Shown here: positions 9,290-18,495 of the stretch, one piece after another
Layout: each line of letters opens with the position of its first letter
How positions within the stretch are numbered: position 1 is the stretch's first letter
From: Bacteroidales bacterium
GTDB taxonomy: Bacteria > Bacteroidota > Bacteroidia > Bacteroidales > UBA932
DNA length: 64,000 nucleotides
NCBI GenBank assembly: GCA_024398075.1
Contig: JAKSJM010000002.1
Location: forward strand, 1 to 64,000
Reading direction: 5' to 3'
Made by a program: the position numbers and the translations under genes
The notes under the pieces: model-generated
Database searches by the model: none
Told to the model about the DNA's origin: nothing
The model's input: only the letters and a program-made list of their open reading frames with translations

Positions 9290-10054
9290 ATGTACGCAAA
9301 AGAATGGAAAAAGAACGCCATGGGCGTTATGGACAAGATTGAGGAGACTCAGATGGAGAAAATCCAGGAGGTAGCAACCCTTATGGCTGACACTATTCAG
9401 TCAGGTCACCTCGTTCACACTTTTGGTTGCGGTCACGCAAACCTTCCTATCGAGGAGATGTACCCTCGTATCGGTGGTTTCGTAGGCTTCCACCCACTCT
9501 GTGAGCTCCCTCTCACATTCTTCACTCATATCACCGGCGAGATGGGTATCGACCAGTTCCTCTTCCTTGAGAGAACTGAGGGTTACGGAAAGACCATCAT
9601 GAGCAGCTGGAACTTCGATCCTCAGGATGTCATGTGGATCTTCTCACACACTGGTATCAACGCAGTGAACATCGACGTGGCTCTCGAGGCAAAGAAGCGC
9701 GGCATGAAGGTAGTCGTATTCGGTTCTGCATCTGAGACCGGAAACAAGGTTCCTCGCCACTCTTGCGGCAAGAACCTCTTCCAGATCGCTGACTACGTAG
9801 TAGACTCTTGTGTTCCTATCCAGGACGCATCTGTAAAGATGGAGAAGGAGTTCGACAAGATCGGACCTCTCTCTACCATGGGATTCATCACTATGGTATG
9901 GCTTACCATCTGTACATGTGCTGAGATCCTCGAGTCTCGTGGAGTGAAGCTCTACATCCACCCTTCACACAATGTCCCTGGCGACACCACAGCTCACGAG
10001 CGTCTCGACGCTTGTATCAAGGAGTACAAGAAGGTTACCAAGAACTGCATCTAA
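9290..10054 (+). CDS. SIS-domain phosphosugar-binding protein (UPF0309-like)
   Basis: 254 residues with an N-terminal helical segment followed by one sugar-isomerase (SIS) domain: T-F-G-C-G-H-A-N near residue 44 and IFSHTGINAVNIDVALEAKKRG near residue 121, the typical S-x-S/T-G nucleotide-sugar loop region. It likely binds or isomerises the sugar phosphate made by the ROK kinase. Its TAA stop overlaps the next ATG by one base (TAATG), so the downstream gene is translationally coupled. Confidence 0.82.
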   Translation: MYAKEWKKNAMGVMDKIEETQMEKIQEVATLMADTIQSGHLVHTFGCGHANLPIEEMYPRIGGFVGFHPLCELPLTFFTHITGEMGIDQFLFLERTEGYGKTIMSSWNFDPQDVMWIFSHTGINAVNIDVALEAKKRGMKVVVFGSASETGNKVPRHSCGKNLFQIADYVVDSCVPIQDASVKMEKEFDKIGPLSTMGFITMVWLTICTCAEILESRGVKLYIHPSHNVPGDTTAHERLDACIKEYKKVTKNCI

Positions 10055-10812
10055 TGTATTCTGAATTCGATATCACCACGGCCAAGTGGGGCGACGTCAA
10101 GACTGCGCCCCACTATGACCTGGCGATACTCCCATGGGGAGCCACAGAGCCGCACAATGGACATCTGCCATACTGCACAGACATGCTCACCGCGCAGGCC
10201 GTAGCCTTCGAGGTGTGTGGTAAGGTGCATGAGCGTGGGGTGAATGTGATGGTTCTGCCTGGAATTCCTCTCGGCTCCCAGAACCCAGGACAGATAGAGC
10301 TCCCGTTCTGCATACACACCTCTCAGGCCACTCAGATGGCGATTCTTCGCGACGTGGTGAAGTCCCTGAAGAGACAGGGCATACACAAGCTCCTTATCAT
10401 GAGCGGACACGGTGGGAACATCTTCAAGGGCATGATACGCGATCTGATGATCGATGATCCAGACATGACCATTGCCCACAATGAGTGGTTCGCCTTCATC
10501 CCTCGCGCGGAATACTTCGAGGAAAAGGAGGACGACCACGCAGGAGAGCAGGAGACATCTGTGATGCTCCACTACTATCCTGAGCTCGTGAAGATGGAGC
10601 TTGCAGGAGATGGCAAATTCAAGCCTTTCGCCATTGACGGCCTGAACCACAAGGTGGGCTGGCTACCGCGCGACTGGGCACAGGTCACAGAAGACACCGG
10701 GGTCGGCTATCCGAAGAAAGCCACAGCCGAGAAAGGCCGCCGCTATATGGAGGCGGTAATACCTAAGATAGTGGACTTCGTGGAAGATTTCGTAAAGAAA
10801 CCTATTTATTAG
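10054..10812 (+). CDS. creatininase-family amidohydrolase
   Basis: 252 residues from the ATG at 10054, which overlaps the SIS stop codon; the longer frame would extend into that gene. The metal-binding pattern of the creatininase family is present: T-E-P-H-N-G-H-L-P near residue 26, a C-T-D motif, and S-G-H-G-G-N near residue 125, with a later A-G-E-Q-E-T. Members cleave cyclic or linear amides, including formamidopyrimidines in cofactor pathways, so the substrate is open. As last gene of a sugar operon, it could deacylate an amino-sugar derivative; this is inference only. Confidence 0.8.
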   Translation: MYSEFDITTAKWGDVKTAPHYDLAILPWGATEPHNGHLPYCTDMLTAQAVAFEVCGKVHERGVNVMVLPGIPLGSQNPGQIELPFCIHTSQATQMAILRDVVKSLKRQGIHKLLIMSGHGGNIFKGMIRDLMIDDPDMTIAHNEWFAFIPRAEYFEEKEDDHAGEQETSVMLHYYPELVKMELAGDGKFKPFAIDGLNHKVGWLPRDWAQVTEDTGVGYPKKATAEKGRRYMEAVIPKIVDFVEDFVKKPIY

Positions 10813-10813
10813 A

Positions 10814-10850
10814 AAAAAAGCCAGCAGAGTTGATTCTACTGGCTTTTTCT
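10814..10850. terminator. bidirectional intrinsic terminator
   Basis: AAAAAGCCAG at 10815-10824 pairs with CTGGCTTTTT at 10839-10848, extended by an inner AGA/TCT. A-rich and T-rich ends make it work on both strands, serving the creatininase gene and the convergent GH3 gene. Confidence 0.85.
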
Positions 10851-10853
10851 TCG

Positions 10854-12047
10854 CTATTCAGCTAACTGACCACGACTTTTCAGGATGTCCCGCTTAAGCT
10901 GCAGAATGCGCTCGACGCTCTCGTCGATGCGCTTCTCCGTGATGCGCCCGCTCTCCACAGCCTTCGTAATGGTATCGAAGACCTCATCAAGCGACAGCGG
11001 CAGCAGGAGTATGTCCACTCCCGCCTCGATGGCGAGAAGGCAAGCGTCACCGATGGAATAGTTTTTCGCTATGGCGCCCATCTCTATGGCGTCAGTGATG
11101 ATGATACCCTTGTAACCGAGCTCCTTACGTAGCTTTTCTGTAAGCATCAGCTGGGACAATGAAGCCGGCGTCGAGTCTCCGGTGATGTTTGGTGCAGCCA
11201 CATGGGCGGTCATAATGACCCTCGCACCTGACTCGATACCTTTCTTGAACGGAATCATCTCACACTCAAGAAGTTCATTCCAGCTCTTCAGAGTCTCTGC
11301 GTATCCAGTGTGGGTATCGGTATCAGTATCTCCATGGCCAGGAAAGTGCTTCAGGCAACCCTCGACTTTCTTATCCTTGAGGCCTAGCAGGAACTGTGAA
11401 GACATTTCTGCCGCAACATTTGGATCGCTGCTGAAAGCCCGCTTACCGATGACTTTGTTATTTGGATTCGTGAACACATCCGCCACTGGCGCAAAGTCCA
11501 CATCGAAGTGATATTTGTAAAGATACTCACCTATATTCTGACCTGCCATGAATGCCTCTACGCTGTTTCCAGTAGATCCTACCGAATACATGCTTTCATA
11601 CTTGATCACCCCGAAAAGGGCATTTCTTGCGATTCTCGCGACAGTTCCACCTTCTTCATCTATGCAGAGAAGCGGATAGTTGGCAAATGCATGGAGATTG
11701 TCAGTAAACAGTTCTGTCTGTCCAGGGGAAGAGATATTCGCAGCGAATAGCGTGAAGCCACCCACAGGATACTTATCAAACTTTTCTTTGTACTTAGCAT
11801 CAAATCCAGTCCTTGGAACAGTCGTCCCCTCAAGCGTCTCCGGACGAATATTAATCATCTGTCCTATCTTCTCCCTGAGAGTAAGCTCTGACAAGTCCTG
11901 TACTCTGTATCTCACCGGCTCCGGTTCAGGTATAGGAGTCGGGGTGGGTTCTGGTTCTGGCTCTGGTTCCGGGGTTATGTTACCGCCACAGCAGACCAGC
12001 GTCAGAAAGACGAAAGCACTTAGAAGTTTTCTGAATAGACTGTCCAT
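10854..12047 (-). CDS. glycoside hydrolase family 3 lipoprotein (NagZ-like beta-N-acetylglucosaminidase)
   Basis: 397 residues. An N-terminal lipoprotein signal ends in L-V-C-C-G-G and is followed by a Pro-Glu repeat linker (E-P repeats and T-P-T-P). The GH3 barrel has the NagZ marker KHFPGHGDT, with the Asp-His pair (D-T-H-T-G) used as acid/base in that subgroup, and the nucleophile motif IITDAIEMGAI. It lacks the second and third domains of large GH3 enzymes. It likely removes terminal beta-N-acetylglucosamine or a related sugar at the cell surface or in the periplasm. As last gene of the SusC-SusD locus it is the only glycosidase of that unit. Confidence 0.88.
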   Translation of the reverse strand: MDSLFRKLLSAFVFLTLVCCGGNITPEPEPEPEPTPTPIPEPEPVRYRVQDLSELTLREKIGQMINIRPETLEGTTVPRTGFDAKYKEKFDKYPVGGFTLFAANISSPGQTELFTDNLHAFANYPLLCIDEEGGTVARIARNALFGVIKYESMYSVGSTGNSVEAFMAGQNIGEYLYKYHFDVDFAPVADVFTNPNNKVIGKRAFSSDPNVAAEMSSQFLLGLKDKKVEGCLKHFPGHGDTDTDTHTGYAETLKSWNELLECEMIPFKKGIESGARVIMTAHVAAPNITGDSTPASLSQLMLTEKLRKELGYKGIIITDAIEMGAIAKNYSIGDACLLAIEAGVDILLLPLSLDEVFDTITKAVESGRITEKRIDESVERILQLKRDILKSRGQLAE

Positions 12048-12052
12048 ATGCT

Positions 12053-12733
12053 CTATTCTTTGATAAATGTAATGAGAGCCTTGATATCCTCATGCTTGTT
12101 CAAGTCGACCACATTCTTGGTGAAGTACTCCGCAATGGAGTCTTTCTTCTCAGGAAAAGTCTTCATGAGTTTCTTCTTGGTCATTGGATAATAACGACCT
12201 CCTATGTTCAGGTATGGATAGTAACGCACAGCGTACTTGATCTGACTGAACTGCTCCAGGTCGTATATCTGGCCACCTGAGTACATGGTTCCATACTGAG
12301 TTATGTTTGTCGTCTCAGAGGTCATGCCAAACGCTCCCTTCTTCTCCCTATCCTTGATCTCAAGCACCTTCGCGGCCATGAAATAGACATCTCCATATTC
12401 GCCAATGAAGGTGATGAAGCGGCCACCTGTCCTGTAGAAGACAGAGTTTCCGATGTAGATCTTGCTCACATCGCTGTCATTATCCAGCTGTTTGACGCTG
12501 CCTGTCTCGTCCAGGAAGAGTATCTTCTGGCTGTGAGAGTCAATGTTGAACTTTCCTGCCGAGAACTCTCCATTGGAATAAATGATCCTGCCCTTGTCAA
12601 ATGCCGGAAGGACGTACTTCACACTGTCAGGGAACGACCTCTGGATGGCTTCAGCCTTGGTAAGCATCTCCTGAGAGAAGCTAGACAGGCACACTGAAAG
12701 CGCCAGAAAAAGAGAAACTGCAATTCTTTTCAT
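12053..12733 (-). CDS. exported protein of unknown function in PUL
   Basis: 226 residues with a Sec signal peptide ending in S-F-S-Q. The mature part is rich in beta-prone Tyr, Phe and Gly segments, with a C-terminal Lys/Glu helix; I recognise no family. It lies 5 bp before the GH3 gene and after susD, so it belongs to the same locus. An intrinsic terminator lies between susD and this gene, so its expression probably depends on read-through or its own promoter. Confidence 0.7.
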   Translation of the reverse strand: MKRIAVSLFLALSVCLSSFSQEMLTKAEAIQRSFPDSVKYVLPAFDKGRIIYSNGEFSAGKFNIDSHSQKILFLDETGSVKQLDNDSDVSKIYIGNSVFYRTGGRFITFIGEYGDVYFMAAKVLEIKDREKKGAFGMTSETTNITQYGTMYSGGQIYDLEQFSQIKYAVRYYPYLNIGGRYYPMTKKKLMKTFPEKKDSIAEYFTKNVVDLNKHEDIKALITFIKE

Positions 12734-12737
12734 ATTT

Positions 12738-12770
12738 ATAAAAAGGCAGGGGCTCGGTGAGCCCCCGCCT
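12738..12770 (-). terminator. intrinsic terminator/attenuator downstream of susD
   Basis: On the minus strand AGGCGGGGGCUC (12770-12759) pairs with GAGCCCCUGCCU (12755-12744) with one G-U pair, followed by UUUUUAUAAAU. It ends only about 5 bp before the next ATG (12733). Confidence 0.75.
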
Positions 12771-12795
12771 CAATATCAAGTTATAGAATCATCTA

Positions 12796-14844
12796 TTACC
12801 AACCAGGGTTCTGGTCCATCAATGGGAATGAAGGATCAGCCTCATTCTTGTTTGCATACTCGTTGATGACGCTTGAAGGAACTGGGTAGAGATAATCACG
12901 CTCAGAAACGGTCTTTCTAGCAGTGAAGTTCTCAGGAATTCTGAAACCAGACATATCCTTGAGGTTAGACTCGGTGATTGCACCAGTAGCCTCGTCAGCC
13001 TTTGCAGAGTAAACGTGCTTAACACCGTCAAGACCCATGGTCTGGAACTGGCCAGCAAGCTTCGCTGTGATGGTGTACTGCTTCTTGTAAGCACCGAAGT
13101 AACGAGGGTCTTTCATGTTCACCTTACCATCTACACGGTATGCGAGGAGGTCCTCACCAAGCTCTGAAGCGTCGAGATAAACACCGTAAGTAGTCTTAGG
13201 GTTGGTCTCGTTGTTAAGACGCTCAAGCTCACCCCAACGACGGATATCTGCTGAACGGAAGTGCTCGTTGAAGAACTCCATACGACGCTCACGACGGATC
13301 TCCCAAATGATAGGGCTGGTCTTGAAACCATTCTTAGATGCGAGGGTCACCTTGTAAACTGCATCATTGTACTGAGGGTCTGCTGCTGCATTTGTCTCAG
13401 CAAGAGCAAGGGTAAGAGGAGCAGTCTGCTGGCAACCAAGAGCAGTAGCTGTAGCGTCGAGAGGGCGCTTACGGATAGCGTTGATAGACTTGTCGAGATC
13501 TGCCTGTGAAACTGCAGCACCACCGAACTTGTCAGCAAGCTCAGCCTTAGCCTCGATCCAGTTAAGAACAGTCTCTGCGTAACGAACTACAGGAGCACCT
13601 GTGGTGTTGTATGCAGAACCATACTGAGTAGGGATGGCTGCACCTGAACCGTAGGTCTTCTCATAGTAGGTCTCAGGGCCCTTACGATCGATCCACTTCC
13701 ATGCGAAGAGGCCACCACCATTGATAGAGTTAGGCTCATCGTAGAATGTAGACTCGAAACGAGGGTCACGGGTGATACGCATATCCTGAACCTTCCAGCT
13801 CTCAGCATTTGCAACTGTAGAAGTTGTGAAAGGCTTACCATCGGTACAGATCCATGACTCGAAGTGGTTATGGTTTGCGTAACCACCCTGGCCATACTGA
13901 GGCATTGAGTAAGTAGTGATACAGTGACGTACTGAAACAGCTGCGCTGTATGAACGGAAGAGGATAGTCTCATTTCCTACCTGAGTCTCAGATCCGAAGA
14001 GATCCTTGAATGAGCAGTTGAACTGATACTTGCCACTCTCCATAACGGCACCTGCGAGATCCATGGCAGTCTGAAGGAATGCCTTAGGATCGCCACCTGC
14101 GGTCTTATGATATACCTCCCATGTTCCCTCGAAGAGCATGAAACGGCTACCGAAGGTACCTACAACACCCTTGTTGATGAAGTTCGCACCATCATCAAGT
14201 CTTACGTTTGCCATAGCGTACTTGAAGTCGTCCATGACATGCTTCATGACCTCAACACGTGAAGTTCTAGGAGCATACTGAGACTCGAAGTCCTCAGCAT
14301 CAACGACCTTATCGTAATAAGGAACGTCACCGAAAGACATCACAAGGCGGCTGTACTCAAATCCACGGAGGAAACGAGCTACACCAGTCCAGTGATTGTA
14401 AGCCTCATCTGAAAGCTTGCCTGCCTCCTTCATGGTATCAAGGCGAGCGAGGAGAAGGTTCCACTTACGAACCCAAGCGAAGTTCCAGCCACATGACTGA
14501 GTCTTTGAATAGAAGGTATTTGACTCATCATTGAATGAAGAAGCGATATCAGTAGCTGCATTGAGAGGCTGCTGCTGAGTACCTGATGTACAGATATCAT
14601 CACTCCACTCTCCGGCAGCGCCGTCACCACGGACACCAGGAGCATAGTTATATGACCAGCCATAGTAGTATCCAGGGAAGTAGTTTGTATAAGCGCCGTT
14701 GACGAACAGACGGATGTTGCCTTCTGATGACCAGAAGTTCTCGTCATTCATGGTAGTCTTAGATGGGCGCTCCAAGAAATCCTTGTTACAGCTGACAAGA
14801 GTCAACGCAGCAAGAACAAAAACGAAATTAAATATCTTTTTCAT
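12796..14844 (-). CDS. SusD/RagB family glycan-binding outer-membrane lipoprotein
   Basis: 682 residues with a lipoprotein signal and lipobox (L-V-S-C-N-K at residues 16-21), so it is anchored in the outer membrane. The SusD fold shows in the helical N-terminal half and the characteristic W-E-I-R-R-E-R-R-M-E-F block near residue 515, followed by R-R-W-G-E-L. SusD caps the SusC barrel and binds oligosaccharide. It lies 19 bp after the susC-like gene. It is long for the family, with an extra region in the last 100 residues. The ligand cannot be deduced. Confidence 0.93.
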   Translation of the reverse strand: MKKIFNFVFVLAALTLVSCNKDFLERPSKTTMNDENFWSSEGNIRLFVNGAYTNYFPGYYYGWSYNYAPGVRGDGAAGEWSDDICTSGTQQQPLNAATDIASSFNDESNTFYSKTQSCGWNFAWVRKWNLLLARLDTMKEAGKLSDEAYNHWTGVARFLRGFEYSRLVMSFGDVPYYDKVVDAEDFESQYAPRTSRVEVMKHVMDDFKYAMANVRLDDGANFINKGVVGTFGSRFMLFEGTWEVYHKTAGGDPKAFLQTAMDLAGAVMESGKYQFNCSFKDLFGSETQVGNETILFRSYSAAVSVRHCITTYSMPQYGQGGYANHNHFESWICTDGKPFTTSTVANAESWKVQDMRITRDPRFESTFYDEPNSINGGGLFAWKWIDRKGPETYYEKTYGSGAAIPTQYGSAYNTTGAPVVRYAETVLNWIEAKAELADKFGGAAVSQADLDKSINAIRKRPLDATATALGCQQTAPLTLALAETNAAADPQYNDAVYKVTLASKNGFKTSPIIWEIRRERRMEFFNEHFRSADIRRWGELERLNNETNPKTTYGVYLDASELGEDLLAYRVDGKVNMKDPRYFGAYKKQYTITAKLAGQFQTMGLDGVKHVYSAKADEATGAITESNLKDMSGFRIPENFTARKTVSERDYLYPVPSSVINEYANKNEADPSFPLMDQNPGW

Positions 14845-14863
14845 ATCTTAAATCCATTGAAAA

Positions 14864-17800
14864 TTAGAATGTTACCTGGAGACCAACAGCTGCAGTCTTG
14901 AATGCAGGAGAGCCACTGATAGCACCCTCAACATCGATAGGAAGACCATGGAGCTTGTTGAATGTCAAGAAGTTCTCGAGAGTTACATATACACGGCATC
15001 TATCCATAGAGATCTGCTGTGAAAGGGTGCGTGGAAGAGTGTAACCTACGGTGAGATTCTTCAGACGGAGATATGCAAGATTAAGAAGGTATCTGTCGCT
15101 GACAGCATAGTTCATGCCGCTGTATGAAGGGCGAGCATAGAAAGCGTCATAGTTATGGTCTACGAGCTGGCCATCCTCCCAGTCCTCATACCAGAAATCC
15201 TTGGCCATAGCGAGAGGCATGTAACCATCTGATCCTGACATAGGGATAGCAGCCTTCTGGTCGCTCCACATGTTTCTCTTACCGATACCCTGCCAGAACA
15301 TAGAGAAGTCAAATCCCTTCCAAGCAGCGTCGAGACGGAATGAGTACTCATAGCGTGGAGTGGTGTTACCGATAACGGTAAGGTCACCATGATCCTTGAT
15401 TGATCTTGTACCATCATTAACTACACCATTGCCATCGAGGTCACAGTAGCGAACATCACCAGGACCGAACTTGGTATAGGTACCACCGCCTGAAATTCTA
15501 TCCTGAAGTGGATAGTTCTTACCAGGAGCAAACTGATAGTGATCATATGGATAAGGATTACCATCGATATCTACACTGGTAGGATCCTTGCTGCCGATCA
15601 TAATGAGGTTTCCGTCATTATCACGAGCGAAGTCATCGTTTGTGAAGAGACCATTGGTCTTGTAACCCCAGATCTCACCATAGGTCTTACCATTATACCA
15701 ACCATCAATAGATGTAGCAGCACCATACTCTGTTACGATAGTCTTTGCATCTGCGAGAGAAGCGTTAACCTTGAGGCTGAGACCATTGTCCCAGATGTGC
15801 CCCCAGTCGATAGCGAACTCCCAACCTCTTGTACGGAGTGAACCGAAGTTACCCTTAGGAGCGGCAGCACCGAAGTTAACACCTACACCCTCAGAGCCAA
15901 CGATCATGTTCTTTGTGCTTCTCTGGAACCAGTCGAATGTGATGCCGAATGAGTCGAAGAGAGTAGCGTCGATACCGAAGTCAAGAGTCTCGATATCCTG
16001 CCATGTAAGAGCTGAAGAAACAGCAGCAGGTGAAGAGTAGTAAACGAGCTTGGTGCCATCATTTGCAACCCAAGAAGCCTCACCACGGCTCATGGTAGGG
16101 ATGTAGAGTGAGCTAGCAACAGACTGGTCACCGATAGAACCCCAAGAAGCGCGAACCTTCAAAGAAGAGACAACGTCCTTAGCTGGCTGCATCCAAGGCT
16201 CCTCAGATACTCTCCAACCAGCAGAGAATGAAGGATACCATCTCCAGCGGAGGGCTGCAGGGAACTTAGAAGTACCATCGTAACGGAGGTTAGCCTCGAA
16301 GAGATACTTCTCCTTGTAGTTATAGTTGATACGTCCATAGTAACCGAGAGTAGAGTTCCAGTCGAAGCTACCACCTACGGTCTGGGTACCTGTAGCGAGT
16401 GCAAACTGAGGATTGGTGATATCCATAAGCTCAGTACGCTTGCCCCAATGTCCCTCATACTGATATGCAAGTGACTGCATACCGAGCATGAAGTTAAAAT
16501 GATGATCTGCGAGAACGTCGAGAGCGTAAGTAGTATTTACGTTCCAGGTCTGACGTGTAGTCTCGAAGTTATCTCTGTAGATGTAGTTTGAAGAAGACTT
16601 CGCACCAGCACCAAGATAATATGAAGGAGCGAATGCACGTGCAGGGATAGACTCACCGAGACCATTGTACTTGTTCCACTCGTTAGCGACGGTCTTCATG
16701 TTACCGTTCTCATAAACGATACCAGGAACGTCATACCAAGAGTCAGCACCATAAATAACGGTACCAGGAGTGAAGTCTACATACTGATTCTGTGAGTACG
16801 TGTAGTCGATGTTGATGTCCCAGTTCTTTGCAGGAGTGATGACAGCACCACCATTTACACTTGTGTAAGAGTTGGTTACAGTACCTGTGTTAGCGTGAGA
16901 CATCTGAGCAGCATCATTTCTAAGCTCAGTACCGTACTCATCTACAGGAACTGAAGGTGAGGTAGGTCCCCAACGATAGAGGTTTGACCAACCATATCTT
17001 GAACCATCAGTGAAAACAGCCTTACCATAAGAGGTCTTGGTCTGTGAATACATGATACCTGAGTGAACAGCAAGCCACTTGTTAACAGGAGTATCAATGC
17101 GAACGTTTGCGTTGTAACGGTTGAACTTATCGATAGCGACCTTGTTCATACCATTCTGGTCAACGTAACCAAATGAAGCATTGAATGAAGACTTGCCCTT
17201 TCTACCAGAAACTGAGAGGTTATGCTGCTGGGTAGGAGCCCACTCTCTTACCATGTAGTTCCATGGATCATAGATACGGATACCCACCTTGCGGTCCTTA
17301 CCATCGATATAGAAGTCACGGCCGTATGTCATAGGAGAGTTTGGATCGAGATCCTTGTACTTCTCAACCCAAGCCTTAGATGCCTTCCAAGAGTCACGGT
17401 TACAGAGCCAGAAACCACCTGACATACCGTCGGTCATGTTTGATCTCTCAGCTGCGAGAACGCGGTAGTGAATAGCGTCTACACCACCCTGACCATAACG
17501 TGAATCTACGTTCTGGAAAGAAACGTTACCTGAGTAGTTAACGTGTGTAGACTCTACGGCAGCACCCTTCTTTGTAGAAATGAGGACCACACCGAATGCA
17601 GCCTTTGCTCCATAGATAGATGCAGAAGCGGCGTCCTTAAGGATAGAGATAGACTCGATGTCCTCTGGGTTGACGAGGTTAAGAGAAGGAATCTCTACGT
17701 TGTCAACGAGGATGAGAGGTGCTGAAGAACCCTCATAAGAACCTACCTGACCACGGATGCGGAGCTTAGGCTCAGAACCTACTTCCATTGAACCGATAAC

Positions 17801-18262
17801 GACGTTCAAACCAGGAGCAGAACCCTGAAGACCACGACCTACATCTGAGATAGGACGTGCCTCGAGAGCCTTGCCTACGTTTACAGAAGCGACTGAACCG
17901 GTGAGGTTTGCCTTCTTCTGTGTACCGAATCCGACAACGACAACCTCGTTTAGGAACTCGGCGTCCTCTCTGAGGACTACATTAACTGACGCAGCAGCCT
18001 TTACGACCTGTGTGGCGTAACCGATGCTGCTCACCTCAAGTGAGGCACCGTCCTTAACCTTAAGAGCGAAAAGACCGTCGAGGTCTGTCATAGTACCATT
18101 TGTTGTGCCCTTTTCAATGACACTGGCACCTACAACTGGCTGACCCTGAGCGTCTACTACCTTACCATTGACACTCAGGCTCTGAGCCATCGCTATTCCC
18201 AATGACAGGAAGAGAGCGATCGCGGTCGCGATGAAGCGACCAAGTTTGTTAGAACCTTTCAT
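14864..18262 (-). CDS. SusC/RagA family TonB-linked outer-membrane transporter
   Basis: 1132 residues: signal peptide ending I-A-M-A-Q, a carboxypeptidase-D regulatory-like domain (about 28-105), the SusC marker segment near residue 108 (V-V-V-G-F-G-T-Q-K-K), a plug domain, then a long 22-strand barrel ending in aromatic F. It imports oligosaccharides with SusD. The start ATG at 18262 follows a -7 box at 18314-18321 by about 50 nt. No regulator gene (SusR, HTCS or ECF sigma/anti-sigma) is next to it. Confidence 0.95.
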   Translation of the reverse strand: MKGSNKLGRFIATAIALFLSLGIAMAQSLSVNGKVVDAQGQPVVGASVIEKGTTNGTMTDLDGLFALKVKDGASLEVSSIGYATQVVKAAASVNVVLREDAEFLNEVVVVGFGTQKKANLTGSVASVNVGKALEARPISDVGRGLQGSAPGLNVVIGSMEVGSEPKLRIRGQVGSYEGSSAPLILVDNVEIPSLNLVNPEDIESISILKDAASASIYGAKAAFGVVLISTKKGAAVESTHVNYSGNVSFQNVDSRYGQGGVDAIHYRVLAAERSNMTDGMSGGFWLCNRDSWKASKAWVEKYKDLDPNSPMTYGRDFYIDGKDRKVGIRIYDPWNYMVREWAPTQQHNLSVSGRKGKSSFNASFGYVDQNGMNKVAIDKFNRYNANVRIDTPVNKWLAVHSGIMYSQTKTSYGKAVFTDGSRYGWSNLYRWGPTSPSVPVDEYGTELRNDAAQMSHANTGTVTNSYTSVNGGAVITPAKNWDINIDYTYSQNQYVDFTPGTVIYGADSWYDVPGIVYENGNMKTVANEWNKYNGLGESIPARAFAPSYYLGAGAKSSSNYIYRDNFETTRQTWNVNTTYALDVLADHHFNFMLGMQSLAYQYEGHWGKRTELMDITNPQFALATGTQTVGGSFDWNSTLGYYGRINYNYKEKYLFEANLRYDGTSKFPAALRWRWYPSFSAGWRVSEEPWMQPAKDVVSSLKVRASWGSIGDQSVASSLYIPTMSRGEASWVANDGTKLVYYSSPAAVSSALTWQDIETLDFGIDATLFDSFGITFDWFQRSTKNMIVGSEGVGVNFGAAAPKGNFGSLRTRGWEFAIDWGHIWDNGLSLKVNASLADAKTIVTEYGAATSIDGWYNGKTYGEIWGYKTNGLFTNDDFARDNDGNLIMIGSKDPTSVDIDGNPYPYDHYQFAPGKNYPLQDRISGGGTYTKFGPGDVRYCDLDGNGVVNDGTRSIKDHGDLTVIGNTTPRYEYSFRLDAAWKGFDFSMFWQGIGKRNMWSDQKAAIPMSGSDGYMPLAMAKDFWYEDWEDGQLVDHNYDAFYARPSYSGMNYAVSDRYLLNLAYLRLKNLTVGYTLPRTLSQQISMDRCRVYVTLENFLTFNKLHGLPIDVEGAISGSPAFKTAAVGLQVTF

Positions 18263-18313
18263 AAATTGTGATTAATAGATATTAAAATGTTTTAAGGTTG
18301 GTCTTGTAAGCCA

Positions 18314-18321
18314 CAAATATA
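18314..18321 (-). promoter_or_regulatory. -7 box of susC locus promoter
   Basis: CAAATATA on the plus strand reads TATATTTG on the minus strand, an exact TAnnTTTG match, 51 nt before the ATG at 18262. Confidence 0.6.
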
Positions 18322-18442
18322 GAAAAAACTTATATGATTTGGCAATTTTTTTACAAAAAAAATTAAAGTTTATAATCTAAAATCGTTTAGATTATTTCGG
18401 AAATTTACATAAAACCTTTTTAACAGATTGAAACATAATCAC

Positions 18443-18472
18443 TAAAAAAGTCCTCCCTTTTTGAGGGAGGAC
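18443..18472 (-). terminator. intrinsic terminator of the outer-membrane barrel operon
   Basis: GTCCTCCCT (18450-18458) pairs with AGGGAGGAC (18464-18472); on the minus strand a run of T follows (plus-strand AAAAAA at 18444-18449). It ends the leftward operon of 18496-21637. Confidence 0.85.
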
Positions 18473-18495
18473 CGACCATCTTTATTTAATTTACT

